A stretch of DNA of 64,000 nucleotides from Galactobacter valiniphilus (GCF_003575975.1 NZ_QQXK01000003.1:62001-126000); one strand, 5' to 3'. Counted from the stretch's first letter, positions 8,434 through 17,337 are shown. Notes: generated by a model from the sequence alone, not told the origin. A program made the numbers and translations.

Positions 8434-8928
8434 ATGGCTCAGAACGAAGAGCTTCTGGAGGCCGAGGCCCCCTCGACCTACACCACCGAGTCGTCCGCTT
8501 CGGTTGAGGGCGGTGCCCCCGCCGTGGAGCGCAACCTCACCGTCGGCGGCAACGCCACCGGCCGCCGCAAGGAGGCCATCGCTCGCGTGCGCCTCGTGCC
8601 GGGCAAGGGTGAGTGGACCATCAACGGTCGCGCCCTGGCCGAGTACTTCCCGAACAAGCTGCACCAGCAGGAGGTCAATGACCCCTTCAAGCTGCTGGAG
8701 CTCGAGGGTGCGTACGACGTCACCGCTCGCATCAACGGCGGTGGCCCCTCCGGCCAGGCCGGCGCCCTGCGCCTCGGCATCGCCCGCGCGCTGAACGAGA
8801 TCGACCGCGAGAACAACCGCCCGGCCCTGAAGAAGGCCGGCTTCCTGACTCGTGACGCTCGCGTCATCGAGCGCAAGAAGGCTGGTCTCAAGAAGGCCCG
8901 CAAGGCCCCGCAGTACTCCAAGCGCTGA
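8434..8928 (+). CDS. rpsI: 30S ribosomal protein S9
   Basis: The ATG follows AAAGGAG. The 164-residue product has an acidic, Ala/Glu-rich N-terminal extension of about 40 residues, common in actinobacteria, then the S9 core ([34 protein letters not shown]) and the basic tail KAPQYSKR that reaches the ribosomal P site. It is co-transcribed with rplM and ends at a strong hairpin. Confidence 0.97.
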   Translation: MAQNEELLEAEAPSTYTTESSASVEGGAPAVERNLTVGGNATGRRKEAIARVRLVPGKGEWTINGRALAEYFPNKLHQQEVNDPFKLLELEGAYDVTARINGGGPSGQAGALRLGIARALNEIDRENNRPALKKAGFLTRDARVIERKKAGLKKARKAPQYSKR

Positions 8929-8960
8929 TCCAGCGTTGTCGGCCTCGTGCCGGCATGGAA

Positions 8961-8995
8961 GGAAGGCCCCGCACCTCTTCGGTGCGGGGCCTTCC
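8961..8995 (+). terminator. Terminator of rplM-rpsI
   Basis: A perfect 15-bp stem (GGAAGGCCCCGCACC, loop TCTTC) 32 bp after rpsI, followed by TGCGTTCTTGG. Confidence 0.9.
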
Positions 8996-9021
8996 TGCGT
9001 TCTTGGGCTCTCTCTGCTGAC

Positions 9022-9080
9022 TCCCCGGTGCTTGCACTTTTCCCCGGTGGATACACGGGGAAAAGTGCAAGCACCGGGGA
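9022..9080. repeat. Perfect 25-bp inverted repeat between convergent genes
   Basis: TCCCCGGTGCTTGCACTTTT plus CCCCG at 9022-9046 is perfectly complementary to 9056-9080, with a 9-nt loop (GTGGATACA). It lies between rpsI and the convergent sialidase gene, in addition to the rpsI terminator. It may terminate the sialic-acid operon (it ends 12 bp beyond the sialidase stop) or be a mobile palindromic unit. Confidence 0.8.
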
Positions 9081-9092
9081 AACTCGCGGGCC

Positions 9093-10688
9093 TCAGGCGG
9101 GCGTGACGTCCCACGTGAGCCCCAGCTCCCCGTCGCCGAGGGCACGGGAGAGGTGCAGCCAGGCCACGGTGGTGCCGGGGGTGGCGGTCCGGGGATCCCC
9201 GGTTGGGCGGCCGTCGGCCACCCAGCGCGGGTGCAGCACGACGTCGCGCGTTCCGTCCCAGCGCGCCGTCGCCGAGAGCGTGATGAGGTCCGCCGGGCTG
9301 GGGGTGGCGCTGGCCGGGGCCAGGTTGGCGGCCAGGTCAGCGCGCGTCGCGACGATCTGCGTGGCCGTCGCGCCCTTCTCCTTGCCCTCGCTCGCCGGGG
9401 CCGTGATGGCCTCGCCGGAGAGGAAGAGGTGTTCGTCCTTGAGCTCCCAGCGCTCCGGCGGAGCCGGCGTGATGGAGCGGGGTACCACGCGGGTGTGCAG
9501 GGCGCCGTGGGGCGTGTCCTCGCGGGCTTCGGCGGCCCAGGCCTCCGAGTCGAGGCCGGGCAAGGCGAGCACGGCCTCAGCCGCCGCACCGGCCGCGGGC
9601 GCGGACCCGGTCGGCCGGGCGGCCGCGGCCTCGAGTTGGGCCCGGGGGACGCGAACGAACGCGAGCTCCTCGTAGGCGCCGCGTTCGAACAGGACTCCCG
9701 CGTCGCCGCCGGTCAGCTCCACGAGCGTCGAATAGCCGGAGGCACCCGGGCACAGCTGCGCCGAGCCGCCCCAGGTCACGGCACCGTCGGCGCCGGCCAC
9801 GCCCACCGTGAGCACGGTGTCGCAGCGCAGCCACGGGTGTTGATTGTGCGAGACGACGACCAGGCCGTCGACGCTCAGCACCGAGCCGTTGTCGGAGGGG
9901 TCCGGTAGCTCGGGGACGGCCGCCGGCCGGCCAAACGTCAGGCCGCCGTCCGTGGACACGGACCACAGCCGGTGCGGCGTGGCCCGCGAGCAGGACACCA
10001 CGGTCCCGTCCGGCAGCTCCGCGAGCGAGTGCTCATTCGTGTGCACGCCGCCCGCGGTGGGGGAGAAGGGCTCGCTCAGCCTCCACGTGGCGCCGTGGTC
10101 GTCGCTCGCGGCCACGGCCGAGGCGATGACGCCGGGCGTGCCGTCGACCGGATCGGTCATGACCACAAACGGCTGCAGCAGGCGCCCGGCGTGCGGGCCG
10201 CGGCGCAGGGCGAGCCCCGAGCCGGAGGCGGGGAAGAGCGAGCGGATCCCCGGGCGCTTGAGCTGCGCCGTGAGCCGGCGGTGCTCCCACGTGAGCCCGT
10301 CGTCGAGGGACACGCTCAGATCGCAGTGCTGGGTCCGCTCGAGCCCGGCCTCCGACTCAAAGAAGCCCCACCGGGTGGTGGTCACGTGCCAGCAGAGGAC
10401 GGCGCCCGTGGCCGGGTCCTGCAGCAGCGCGGCGTCGCCGAAGCCCTCGAGCCCCGCGCCGATGCGCAGCGGCTCCCACGGCTCCCAGGTGGCGCCCTCG
10501 TCCGCGCTGCGGCGGATCACGAGGTCGATGGGGGAGGGCAGATCATCCAGCAGCGGGCGGGCGTCGGACACCGCCAGCAGGGTGCCTGCCCCCGTGCGCA
10601 GCAGGGCCGGGATGCGGAACTGCCGATAGCCGAGGTCCCCGCGGCGGGCCAGGACGACGGCGGCCGCGGTGGCGGCGTCCGCGCTCAT
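9093..10688 (-). CDS. Sialidase (exo-alpha-sialidase, GH33-like) with no visible signal peptide
   Basis: The 531-residue product has the sialidase RIP motif (FRIPALL, about residues 23-29) and four Asp-box repeats (SADEGATW, SLDDGLTW, SDDHGATW, STDGGLTF), diagnostic of the six-bladed propeller. About 160 residues follow the propeller and look like a C-terminal beta domain. The enzyme would release terminal sialic acid from glycans. The N-terminus (MSADAATAAAVVLARRGD) is neither a signal peptide nor a Tat signal and there is no LPXTG, so the protein appears cytoplasmic or exported by another route. The start is fixed by the 4-bp ATGA overlap with nanE. Last gene of the nan operon. Confidence 0.88.
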   Translation of the reverse strand: MSADAATAAAVVLARRGDLGYRQFRIPALLRTGAGTLLAVSDARPLLDDLPSPIDLVIRRSADEGATWEPWEPLRIGAGLEGFGDAALLQDPATGAVLCWHVTTTRWGFFESEAGLERTQHCDLSVSLDDGLTWEHRRLTAQLKRPGIRSLFPASGSGLALRRGPHAGRLLQPFVVMTDPVDGTPGVIASAVAASDDHGATWRLSEPFSPTAGGVHTNEHSLAELPDGTVVSCSRATPHRLWSVSTDGGLTFGRPAAVPELPDPSDNGSVLSVDGLVVVSHNQHPWLRCDTVLTVGVAGADGAVTWGGSAQLCPGASGYSTLVELTGGDAGVLFERGAYEELAFVRVPRAQLEAAAARPTGSAPAAGAAAEAVLALPGLDSEAWAAEAREDTPHGALHTRVVPRSITPAPPERWELKDEHLFLSGEAITAPASEGKEKGATATQIVATRADLAANLAPASATPSPADLITLSATARWDGTRDVVLHPRWVADGRPTGDPRTATPGTTVAWLHLSRALGDGELGLTWDVTPA

Positions 10689-11371
10689 CGGCGCAGCTCG
10701 GCGTCGAACCAGGAGGTGATGGAGCTCGGGTGCGTGATCGCGGTGCCGACCACCACGGCGAAGGCTCCGGCCTCGCGCGCGGCGCGGGCGTGTGCCGGCG
10801 TGTGGATGCGGCCCTCGGCGATGAGCGGGCGCTCCAGGCCCGCCGCCGCGATCTGGGCGATGAGCTCGAGGTCGGGGCCCTCGGTCTTGGGGCGCTCGCC
10901 GCTGTATCCGGCCAGCGTGGTGCCGATGAGGTCGGCGCCCGCCTCGGCGGCCGCGAGCGCGTCGTCGAGCGAGCCGCAATCGGCCATGACCAGCGCTCCG
11001 CTGCCGGCGTGCACGCCGGCGATCGTCTCGGCGAGGCTGCGCCCGTCCGGGCGCTCGCGGCGCGTGCCGTCCAGCGCCACGATGTGGGCGCCGGCCTGCG
11101 CCACGGCGAGGGCGTGGTGCAACGTGGGCGTGATGAAGACGCCGTCGTGCCCGTCCTTGAACAGGCCGATCACGGGCACCTCCACGGCGCTGCGCGTGAA
11201 CTGCACATCGGCGAGGCCCTGCACACGCACGGCGACGGCGCCGCCCACCACGGAGGCGGCGGCGACCTGCGCCATGGTGCGCGGATCGCGCATGGCCTCG
11301 CCCGGGTAGGCCTGGGCCGAGACGATGAGTCCGCCTTCGAGGGCGGCGAGCTGGGGCTGGGCGAGCAGCAT
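10685..11371 (-). CDS. nanE: N-acetylmannosamine-6-phosphate 2-epimerase
   Basis: The 228-residue protein matches the NanE TIM barrel: GGLIVSAQAYPGEAMRDP at the N-terminus, the GLFKDGHDGVFITPTL segment with the catalytic-region lysine, then VALDGTRRERPDG and LIAEGRIHTPAHARAA. It converts ManNAc-6-P to GlcNAc-6-P in sialic-acid breakdown. The start has a GAAAGGA RBS and the gene overlaps the sialidase start by 4 bp. It is separated from nanK by 122 bp with a strong hairpin, so its level may be set apart from the genes before it. Confidence 0.92.
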   Translation of the reverse strand: MLLAQPQLAALEGGLIVSAQAYPGEAMRDPRTMAQVAAASVVGGAVAVRVQGLADVQFTRSAVEVPVIGLFKDGHDGVFITPTLHHALAVAQAGAHIVALDGTRRERPDGRSLAETIAGVHAGSGALVMADCGSLDDALAAAEAGADLIGTTLAGYSGERPKTEGPDLELIAQIAAAGLERPLIAEGRIHTPAHARAAREAGAFAVVVGTAITHPSSITSWFDAELRR

Positions 11372-11446
11372 GGGGTTCCTTTCGGGTGCCCTTGGAAGAA
11401 GGGCGGTGGGCGCCACGGGCGCCGGGTACTGAAGTGAGGGAAAGTG

Positions 11447-11486
11447 CCCGACGCCGCCCGCCTCGGCTGAGGCGGACGGCGTCGGG
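11447..11486 (-). terminator. Hairpin between nanK and nanE
   Basis: An 18-bp stem with one mismatch (left arm 11447-11464, loop GGCT, right arm 11469-11486) inside the operon. It could cause partial termination, so nanE and the sialidase would be made at a lower level or from a further promoter. Confidence 0.65.
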
Positions 11487-11493
11487 TGGGGCG

Positions 11494-12450
11494 TCAGGCG
11501 GGTGGGGTCCCGCGCAACAGCAGGGAAGCGGCCCCGAGGGTCGCGGCGTCGCCGCCGAGCGAGGCCTTCACCGGCACGGCAGCGCGGACGGCGGGCAGGG
11601 CCGCGGCGCGATAGGCGCGCAGCACCGGATCCCACCACGTGGGCCCGGCGTCCGCGAGGCCGCCCGAGACCACCAAGCGGTGCGGGTCGAGGGCGTTCGC
11701 CAGGCCGGCCAGACCCTCGCCGGCCGCGGTCGCGGCGGCCTGCACCACGCGCGAGGCGAGCGCCTCGCCGGCGCCGGCCCGCGCGATCACCTCGGGGGTG
11801 TCGACGGCGGCGCCGCCCAGGCGGGCGTACCGGGCTGCCAGCGCCGGCCCCGCCGCGATCGCCTCGAGGTGGCCCGTGGCACCGCACGAGCACGGCAGCC
11901 CGGCGGCCTGCACGCTGGGGACGTGCCCCACGTGCCCACCCACGTGGTGGCCGCCCGTCAGGGGCACGCCGTCCACGAGGAAGGAACCGCCGACGCCCGT
12001 GCCGAAGGCCACGAGCAGGGCGGTCGGCGCGCCCGCAGCCGCGCCGAGCCAGGCCTCGCCCAGCCCGTGCGCGTGGACGTCGTTGACGGCCTCGATGCGC
12101 GGTGAGCCGCCCACCCAAGCCGCCGGCGCGACGTCGTGCAGGGCCTCGCTGAGGCCCGGGCGAAGCCGGGTGCCGGTCCAACCGGGCAGGGTGTCGGTCG
12201 CGGCGACGACGCTGGCCGAGGCCGGGTCGATCGTCCCCGCGGCGCCGAGGCCCAGGCCGAGCACGGGGCCGGGGGCCTGCGCGAGCAGCTCCCTGACCAC
12301 GTCGGCGATGGTGCCCAGAACGGCGCGCGCGCCGCGCGCGGCCGGGGTGGCCGCGCGGGCGCGCGCGAGAACGGTTCCGTCGCCGGTGATCAGCGCCCCG
12401 GCGGTCTTGGTGCCGCCGAGGTCGAGTCCCAGAGCGAGAGGGGCGTTCAT
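11494..12450 (-). CDS. nanK: ROK-family N-acetylmannosamine kinase
   Basis: The 318-residue ROK kinase has the ATP phosphate-binding motif LGLDLGGTKTAGAL at the N-terminus, the central FGTGVGGSFLVDG motif, and the zinc site GHVGH followed by CSCGATGHLE. Family members usually have a third Cys in CxCGxxGCxE; here that position is His, which can still bind zinc. It would phosphorylate ManNAc to ManNAc-6-P. The substrate is assigned from context (nanA 2 bp upstream and nanE downstream), since ROK kinases for glucose look alike. Confidence 0.85.
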   Translation of the reverse strand: MNAPLALGLDLGGTKTAGALITGDGTVLARARAATPAARGARAVLGTIADVVRELLAQAPGPVLGLGLGAAGTIDPASASVVAATDTLPGWTGTRLRPGLSEALHDVAPAAWVGGSPRIEAVNDVHAHGLGEAWLGAAAGAPTALLVAFGTGVGGSFLVDGVPLTGGHHVGGHVGHVPSVQAAGLPCSCGATGHLEAIAAGPALAARYARLGGAAVDTPEVIARAGAGEALASRVVQAAATAAGEGLAGLANALDPHRLVVSGGLADAGPTWWDPVLRAYRAAALPAVRAAVPVKASLGGDAATLGAASLLLRGTPPA

Positions 12451-12452
12451 GC

Positions 12453-13385
12453 TCAGAGCAGGCCCTCCGTCTCGAGGATCGTGCGGATCGCCGCCGCCTC
12501 CTCGTCGTTCAGGCTCAGCATCGGGGCGGCCATGCGGTTGCTGGCGAAGACGCCGAGCTCCACGAGGGCCGTCTTGAAGGCGCCCAGGCCGGCGGCGCCG
12601 GGCGAGACACGTCCGTTCGGGACGTCGACGATGCGGAACAGGCGCGTGAGGCGATCCTGCTCGGCCTGGGCGTCGGCCCAGCGGCCCTCGACTGCCGCGT
12701 CGTACAGGCGGCGGTAGCCGGCCGGGTCCACGTTGCCGAGGCCCGGGACGATGCCGTCGGCGCCGGAGAGCATGGCGCCGTCGCAGACCACCTCGTGGCC
12801 CGTGAAGAGGCTGAAGCCCTCCACGCCACGGGTCAGCAGGCGCAGCTGGCGGAAGGAGACGTCGTCGCCCGAGGAGTCCTTGACACCGGAGAGGGTGCCT
12901 TCGGCGGCGAGCTCGGCCACGAGCTGCATGGGCAGCTTGTAGTGCGTGCGCACCGGGATGTCGTAGGCCAGGACCGGCACGTCCACGGCGGCGGCGAGGG
13001 CGCGGAAGTGCGCCTTCACCTCGGCAGCATCGCTGATCGCGTAGTACGGCGAGGTCGCGACGATGGCGTCGGCGCCGATGGCCAGCACCTTCTTGGCCTC
13101 GTCCACGACGCGGTCGACGGTCTGGTCGTTCGCGCCCACCAGCAGCGGCACGCGGCCGGCGTTGGCGGAGACGACGGCGCGCAGGACCTCGTCGCGCTCG
13201 GTCTGGGTCAGGTACGGGGTCTCTCCCGAGGACCCGAGCGGGAACAGGCCGGTCACGCCGCCCTGGATCAGGTGCTCGACGACGGCCTCGACGCCGGCGA
13301 GATCAAGCTCGCCCTCGGCCGTACGCGGGGTGACCACCGGCGGGACAACGCCCGTGAAGAGGGGGGTGGTGGTCTGGGGGCTCAT
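12453..13385 (-). CDS. nanA: N-acetylneuraminate lyase (DapA/NanA family)
   Basis: The 310-residue product is a DapA-fold aldolase: the substrate-carboxylate loop LGSSGETPYLT, the tyrosine in AYDIPVRTHYKLP, and the Schiff-base lysine in LSGVKDSSGD. The family includes dihydrodipicolinate synthase and other aldolases. The call as sialic-acid lyase (to ManNAc and pyruvate) rests on the adjacent nanK, nanE, sialidase and transporter. The start overlaps the upstream ABC ATPase stop by 4 bp (ATGA). Confidence 0.85.
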   Translation of the reverse strand: MSPQTTTPLFTGVVPPVVTPRTAEGELDLAGVEAVVEHLIQGGVTGLFPLGSSGETPYLTQTERDEVLRAVVSANAGRVPLLVGANDQTVDRVVDEAKKVLAIGADAIVATSPYYAISDAAEVKAHFRALAAAVDVPVLAYDIPVRTHYKLPMQLVAELAAEGTLSGVKDSSGDDVSFRQLRLLTRGVEGFSLFTGHEVVCDGAMLSGADGIVPGLGNVDPAGYRRLYDAAVEGRWADAQAEQDRLTRLFRIVDVPNGRVSPGAAGLGAFKTALVELGVFASNRMAAPMLSLNDEEAAAIRTILETEGLL

Positions 13386-14242
13386 GCTTCCTCCGTGGTG
13401 GTGGGGTTCTCGAGCAGCGTGGGTGCCGCGCCGAGGAGGGTCTTGGTGTAGTCGTTGCTCGGGGAGTCGAAGACCTGGGCGGCGCTTCCCTCCTCGACGA
13501 TGCGGCCGGCGTTCATGACGCAGATCCGATCGGAGATGTAACGGACGGTCTGGATGTCGTGGGAGATGAAGACCATGCCGAGGTTCAGCTGCTCCTTCAG
13601 GTCTCCCAGCAGGTTGAGCACCTGGGCGCGGACCGACACGTCGAGGGCGCTGGTCGGCTCGTCGGCGACGATGACCTCCGGCTCCAGGGCCAGGGCGCGG
13701 GCGATCGCCACGCGCTGGCGCTGGCCGCCCGAGATCTGGCCCGGGGTGACCTCGGCCGCCGAGCGCGGGAGGCCAACGACCTCGAGCAGCTCGTAGACGC
13801 GGGCGTCCCGGGAGGCCGTGTCGCCCACGCCGTGGATGATCAGCGGGTCCGTCAGGATGTCGTGCACCGTCATGCGCGGGTTCAGGGCCGTGGACGGGTC
13901 CTGGAACACGATCGAGACGGCGCGGCCGAACTCCTTGCGCTGGGCCGCGGTGCGGCCCGTGTACTCGGCGCCGTTGAAGAGGCGGGTGCCGCTCGTGGGG
14001 GCCTGCAGGCCCACCAGAACGGACGCGAGCGTCGACTTGCCGCAGCCCGACTCGCCCACGATGCCGACGGTCTCGCCGCGGGAGACCGAGAAGTCGACGC
14101 CGTCGACGGCGCGCACGATGGTCGGCTTGAAGAGCTTGCCGCCGCGGGCGCGGTGGTGGACGTGCAGGTCCTTGAGTTCCAGAACCGGGGTAGAGGTGGT
14201 GGAGACCGCCGGCTGCGGCGCCACGTGCTGAGCCGGGCTCAT
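13382..14242 (-). CDS. Sialic-acid ABC transporter ATP-binding protein (DppF/SatD type)
   Basis: The 286-residue ATPase has Walker A GESGCGKST, signature ISGGQRQRVAIARAL, Walker B VIVADEPTSALD and the H-loop FISHDIQ, in the oligopeptide/dipeptide subfamily. It is the second ATPase of the transporter; the first is fused to the permease encoded directly upstream, with a 4-bp overlap. In sialic-acid systems of the Sat type (Haemophilus ducreyi) and Sia type (Corynebacterium glutamicum) a peptide-family ABC transporter with this layout carries Neu5Ac. The substrate here is inferred from gene context. Confidence 0.88.
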   Translation of the reverse strand: MSPAQHVAPQPAVSTTSTPVLELKDLHVHHRARGGKLFKPTIVRAVDGVDFSVSRGETVGIVGESGCGKSTLASVLVGLQAPTSGTRLFNGAEYTGRTAAQRKEFGRAVSIVFQDPSTALNPRMTVHDILTDPLIIHGVGDTASRDARVYELLEVVGLPRSAAEVTPGQISGGQRQRVAIARALALEPEVIVADEPTSALDVSVRAQVLNLLGDLKEQLNLGMVFISHDIQTVRYISDRICVMNAGRIVEEGSAAQVFDSPSNDYTKTLLGAAPTLLENPTTTEEA

Positions 14243-16245
14243 GCTCGGGCTCCTTTCTGCAGGGAGCTGCGCTCCGCGTCGGTGACCTCGCGGGCGTAGA
14301 CGTGATCGGCGGTGCCGACCTGCGTCAGCACGAGCGGGCGGTTCGGGTCCGCGTTCGGATCCAGCGAGCGCGCGGCGAAGCGGTCGCCCGTCGCGAAGTC
14401 GTGCGGGCTCGGGACGGAGCCGGGGATCTGGTGCAGGCGCTCCGCACCGGACTCGATCGAGAGCACGGAGCCCAGGAGGCCGCGCGTGTACTCGTGGCGG
14501 GGGTCCGTCAGGATCTCCTTGATGGCGCCGGACTCCACGATCTGACCGGCGTACATCACCGTGGCGCGGTGGGCCAGGGAAGCGACGAGCGCCAGGTCGT
14601 GGGAGACGAACACCATCGCGAAGCCCAGCTGCTCGCGCAGCTCGTTGAGCAGATCGACGACCTGCTTCTGCACCGTGACGTCCAGGGCCGTGGTCGGCTC
14701 GTCCGCCACCACGAGCTTGGGGGAACGGGAGAGGGCCATGGCGATGAGGACGCGCTGGCGCTGGCCGCCGGAGAGCTCGTGGGGGTACGAGCGCAGCGTG
14801 CGGCGGGGGTCCAGCTTGACGAGCGTGAGCAGTTCCTCGGGGGAGAGGCGGCCGCCGCGCTTGGTCAGCTGCTCCATCTGATCCTTGATCAGCATGGAGG
14901 GGTTCAGCGAGGACAGCGCGTCCTGGTACACCATGGCGATCTGCTCGCCGCGCAGGCCGGCGTAGACCTTGTCGCGGGCGCGCTCGTCGCCGCCGGGGGT
15001 GACGAGCTCCTTGCCCTCGAAGGTGATGGAGCCGGACACACGGGCGTTCGGGGCCAGCAGGCCCATGATCGCGAGCGAGGTGATGGACTTGCCGCAGCCT
15101 GACTCGCCGACGAGCGCCATCGTCTCGCCCTCGCGGACCGTGAAGGAGACGTTGTCCACGAGCGCCGAGTCGCCGTAGCGGTCCGGGAAGCGGATGGAGA
15201 GGTTCTTGACCTCCAGCACCACGGGCGCCTGCTCGTTGCTCAGGAGGCGATCAGTGCGCGCCGACTCGACGGCGGAGAGCTGGGCGAGCTCGGCGTCGAG
15301 CCGGTTCGCCTCCTCGCCCTCACGCGCGGCCTGGGCAGCGCCGCGGGAGGTGACGGCGGCGTCGTCGTTCGCGTCCTTGATCTTGACTGCCTTGCGCAGG
15401 CGGGGGTTGACCATGGCGTCCGTGAGGCCCTCGGCGAGGACGTTGAGCGCCAGGACGGTCAGCAGGATGCACAGGCCGGCGAAGGTGGTTGACCACCAGG
15501 CGCCGTTGAGCACCAGGGTACGGCCGTAGGAGAGGACGTTGCCCCACGACGGGGCGGGGTCCTGCACGCCGGCGCCCAGGAAGGAGAGCGAGGCCTCGAA
15601 GATGATCGCGTCGGCGACCATGACCGTGGCGAACACGAGCACCGGGGCGGCCATGTTGCGCACGATGTGCTTGAGCAGGATGCGCAGGCGGCCGGCGCCC
15701 AGGACGCGCTCGGCGCGGACGTAGTCCTCGTTCCACTGCGAGAGGACGTTGGCCCTCACCACGCGGGCGAGCTGCGGGACGTAGATGATCGCGATCGACA
15801 GGATGATGACCGGGACCGAGTTGCCCATGGTGGCCAGCAGCACGGCCGCGAGGGCGATGCCGGGGAAGGCCATGATGACGTCCATGACGCGCATGGTGCC
15901 CTCGTCCACCCACTTGCGGGAGGTCGCGGCCAGGGCGCCGATGATGGCGCCGACGACGATGGCCAGCGCCACCGAGCCGAGGCCGATCATGAGCGAGGTG
16001 CGGGCGCCGTAGAGCAGGCGCGAGAGGATGTCGCGGCCCAGGCGGTCCGTGCCGAAGAGGTGCTCCGCGGAGGGCTTCTGGGCGGGCATGCCGGTGGCCA
16101 GCGGATCGTGCGGGGCGAGCACCGGGGCGAAGATCGCCGCGAGGGCGATGAGCACCAGGAAGAGCAGGGAGAGCTTGGAGCCCCACGGCATGGAGCGGAA
16201 CGCGATGCCGGGGCGGCTCAGGCGGTCGGCGAGTTTTGAACGCAT
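14239..16245 (-). CDS. Sialic-acid ABC transporter: fused permease (DppC) and ATPase (DppD)
   Basis: The 668-residue protein is a fusion. Residues 1 to about 290 are a DppC-like permease, with the FGTDRLGRDILSR loop, the EAA motif near RAERVLGAGRLRILLKHI and about six membrane segments. After an acidic linker (about 295-345) comes an ABC ATPase with Walker A GESGCGKSI, signature LSGGQRQRVLIAMAL, Walker B LVVADEPTTALD and a C-terminal oligopeptide-type extension (HQIPGSVPSP). Both domains look intact, so the fusion is functional architecture and not a frameshift. The same permease-ATPase fusion is known in sialic-acid ABC transporters, which supports the substrate call. It starts 1 bp after the other permease gene. 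Confidence 0.9.
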   Translation of the reverse strand: MRSKLADRLSRPGIAFRSMPWGSKLSLLFLVLIALAAIFAPVLAPHDPLATGMPAQKPSAEHLFGTDRLGRDILSRLLYGARTSLMIGLGSVALAIVVGAIIGALAATSRKWVDEGTMRVMDVIMAFPGIALAAVLLATMGNSVPVIILSIAIIYVPQLARVVRANVLSQWNEDYVRAERVLGAGRLRILLKHIVRNMAAPVLVFATVMVADAIIFEASLSFLGAGVQDPAPSWGNVLSYGRTLVLNGAWWSTTFAGLCILLTVLALNVLAEGLTDAMVNPRLRKAVKIKDANDDAAVTSRGAAQAAREGEEANRLDAELAQLSAVESARTDRLLSNEQAPVVLEVKNLSIRFPDRYGDSALVDNVSFTVREGETMALVGESGCGKSITSLAIMGLLAPNARVSGSITFEGKELVTPGGDERARDKVYAGLRGEQIAMVYQDALSSLNPSMLIKDQMEQLTKRGGRLSPEELLTLVKLDPRRTLRSYPHELSGGQRQRVLIAMALSRSPKLVVADEPTTALDVTVQKQVVDLLNELREQLGFAMVFVSHDLALVASLAHRATVMYAGQIVESGAIKEILTDPRHEYTRGLLGSVLSIESGAERLHQIPGSVPSPHDFATGDRFAARSLDPNADPNRPLVLTQVGTADHVYAREVTDAERSSLQKGARA

Positions 16246-16246
16246 G

Positions 16247-17203
16247 TCACACCGTCCTGATGCGGGGGTTGATGAGCAGGTAGAGGACGTCGACGATGAT
16301 GTTCACCAGCACGAAGGTGATCGCGATGGTGAGCGTCACGCCCTGGACGAGGTTGACGTCCGAGTTGGTGATGCCGTTGAGGATCAGCTGGCCCATGCCG
16401 GGCAGCGAGAAGATCATCTCGATGACGACGGCGCCGCCGAGCAGGTATCCCACGCGCAGGCCGAGAACCGTCACCGGGGTCACGAGCGCGTTGCGCAGCA
16501 CGTTCTTGCGGATCACCTCGGGGCGCGGGACGCCGTTGCCGATGGCCGTGCGCACGTAGTCGCGGTCCATCTCCTCCACCATCGAGGTGCGGACCACGCG
16601 GATGAGCGAGGCGCTGACCGGGATTCCGAGGGCCAGGGCCGGCAGGGCCATGGACTTGAAGTAGCCCACCGGATCCTCCGAGAACGGCACGAAGCCGCCG
16701 GAGGGGAAGACGTGCACGCCGAGCGCCAGCCACTGGATCAGCAGGATGCCGAGCCAGAAGGACGGGGTCGCGACGGCGGCGATGGAGAAGACGCGGATCA
16801 GCTGGTCCTGCCAACGATCGCGGAAGAGCGCGGCCGTCACGCCGAGGAGGAGGGAGAGGATGACGGCGATGATGACGCCCCAGAAGGTGAGCTGGAGGGT
16901 CAGGGGGAACGCCTTGGCGATGATGCCGAGGATGGGCTGGGCGGGCGGCGTCGTGTTGCCGAGGTCGAGCGTCACGAGGCGGCCGAGGAAGTGCACGTAC
17001 TGCAGCCAGACCGGGTCGTTGAGCCCGTTCTCCTGTCGGTAGAGCTCCTTGGCTTCCTCGCTCGCGCCCTCGCCGAGGGCCGTGGTGGCCTGGTCGCCCG
17101 GTGCGAACTGGAGGATGACGAAGACGAGCAAGGTGATGCCGAGCACCATGAACGGCAAGGCGAGGAGGCGCCTACCGAGGAGTCGGAGGATGTTGGCCAG
17201 CAA
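16247..17203 (-). CDS. Sialic-acid ABC transporter permease (DppB/SatB type)
   Basis: The 318-residue protein begins LLANILRLLGRRLLALPFM, the usual start of DppB permeases, and has about six membrane helices and the inner-loop motif RTAIGNGVPRPEVIRKNVLRNAL. The start is TTG at 17203, preceded by AGAAGGAAG at good spacing; no ATG or GTG lies in frame near the conserved N-terminus. It pairs with the permease half of the downstream fusion. A hairpin separates it from the binding-protein gene. Confidence 0.88.
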   Translation of the reverse strand: MLANILRLLGRRLLALPFMVLGITLLVFVILQFAPGDQATTALGEGASEEAKELYRQENGLNDPVWLQYVHFLGRLVTLDLGNTTPPAQPILGIIAKAFPLTLQLTFWGVIIAVILSLLLGVTAALFRDRWQDQLIRVFSIAAVATPSFWLGILLIQWLALGVHVFPSGGFVPFSEDPVGYFKSMALPALALGIPVSASLIRVVRTSMVEEMDRDYVRTAIGNGVPRPEVIRKNVLRNALVTPVTVLGLRVGYLLGGAVVIEMIFSLPGMGQLILNGITNSDVNLVQGVTLTIAITFVLVNIIVDVLYLLINPRIRTV

Positions 17204-17296
17204 GGCTCCACTTCCTTCTAGAAGGGGATCAGGGTCTTGGGGGGAAGGGGTGGGAGGGCGCGCGATGTGTGGTGCGCGCACCCTCCCAAGCGAGGC

Positions 17297-17325
17297 GGGG
17301 CGCCGCTGGGGGTCAGCGGCGCCCC
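17297..17325 (-). terminator. Hairpin between the binding-protein and permease genes
   Basis: A perfect 12-bp GC stem (GGGGCGCCGCTG, 5-nt loop) 12 bp after the binding-protein stop. This position is typical where the binding protein is needed in excess over membrane components. Confidence 0.65.
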
Positions 17326-17337
17326 GGGGCGGGTGCG

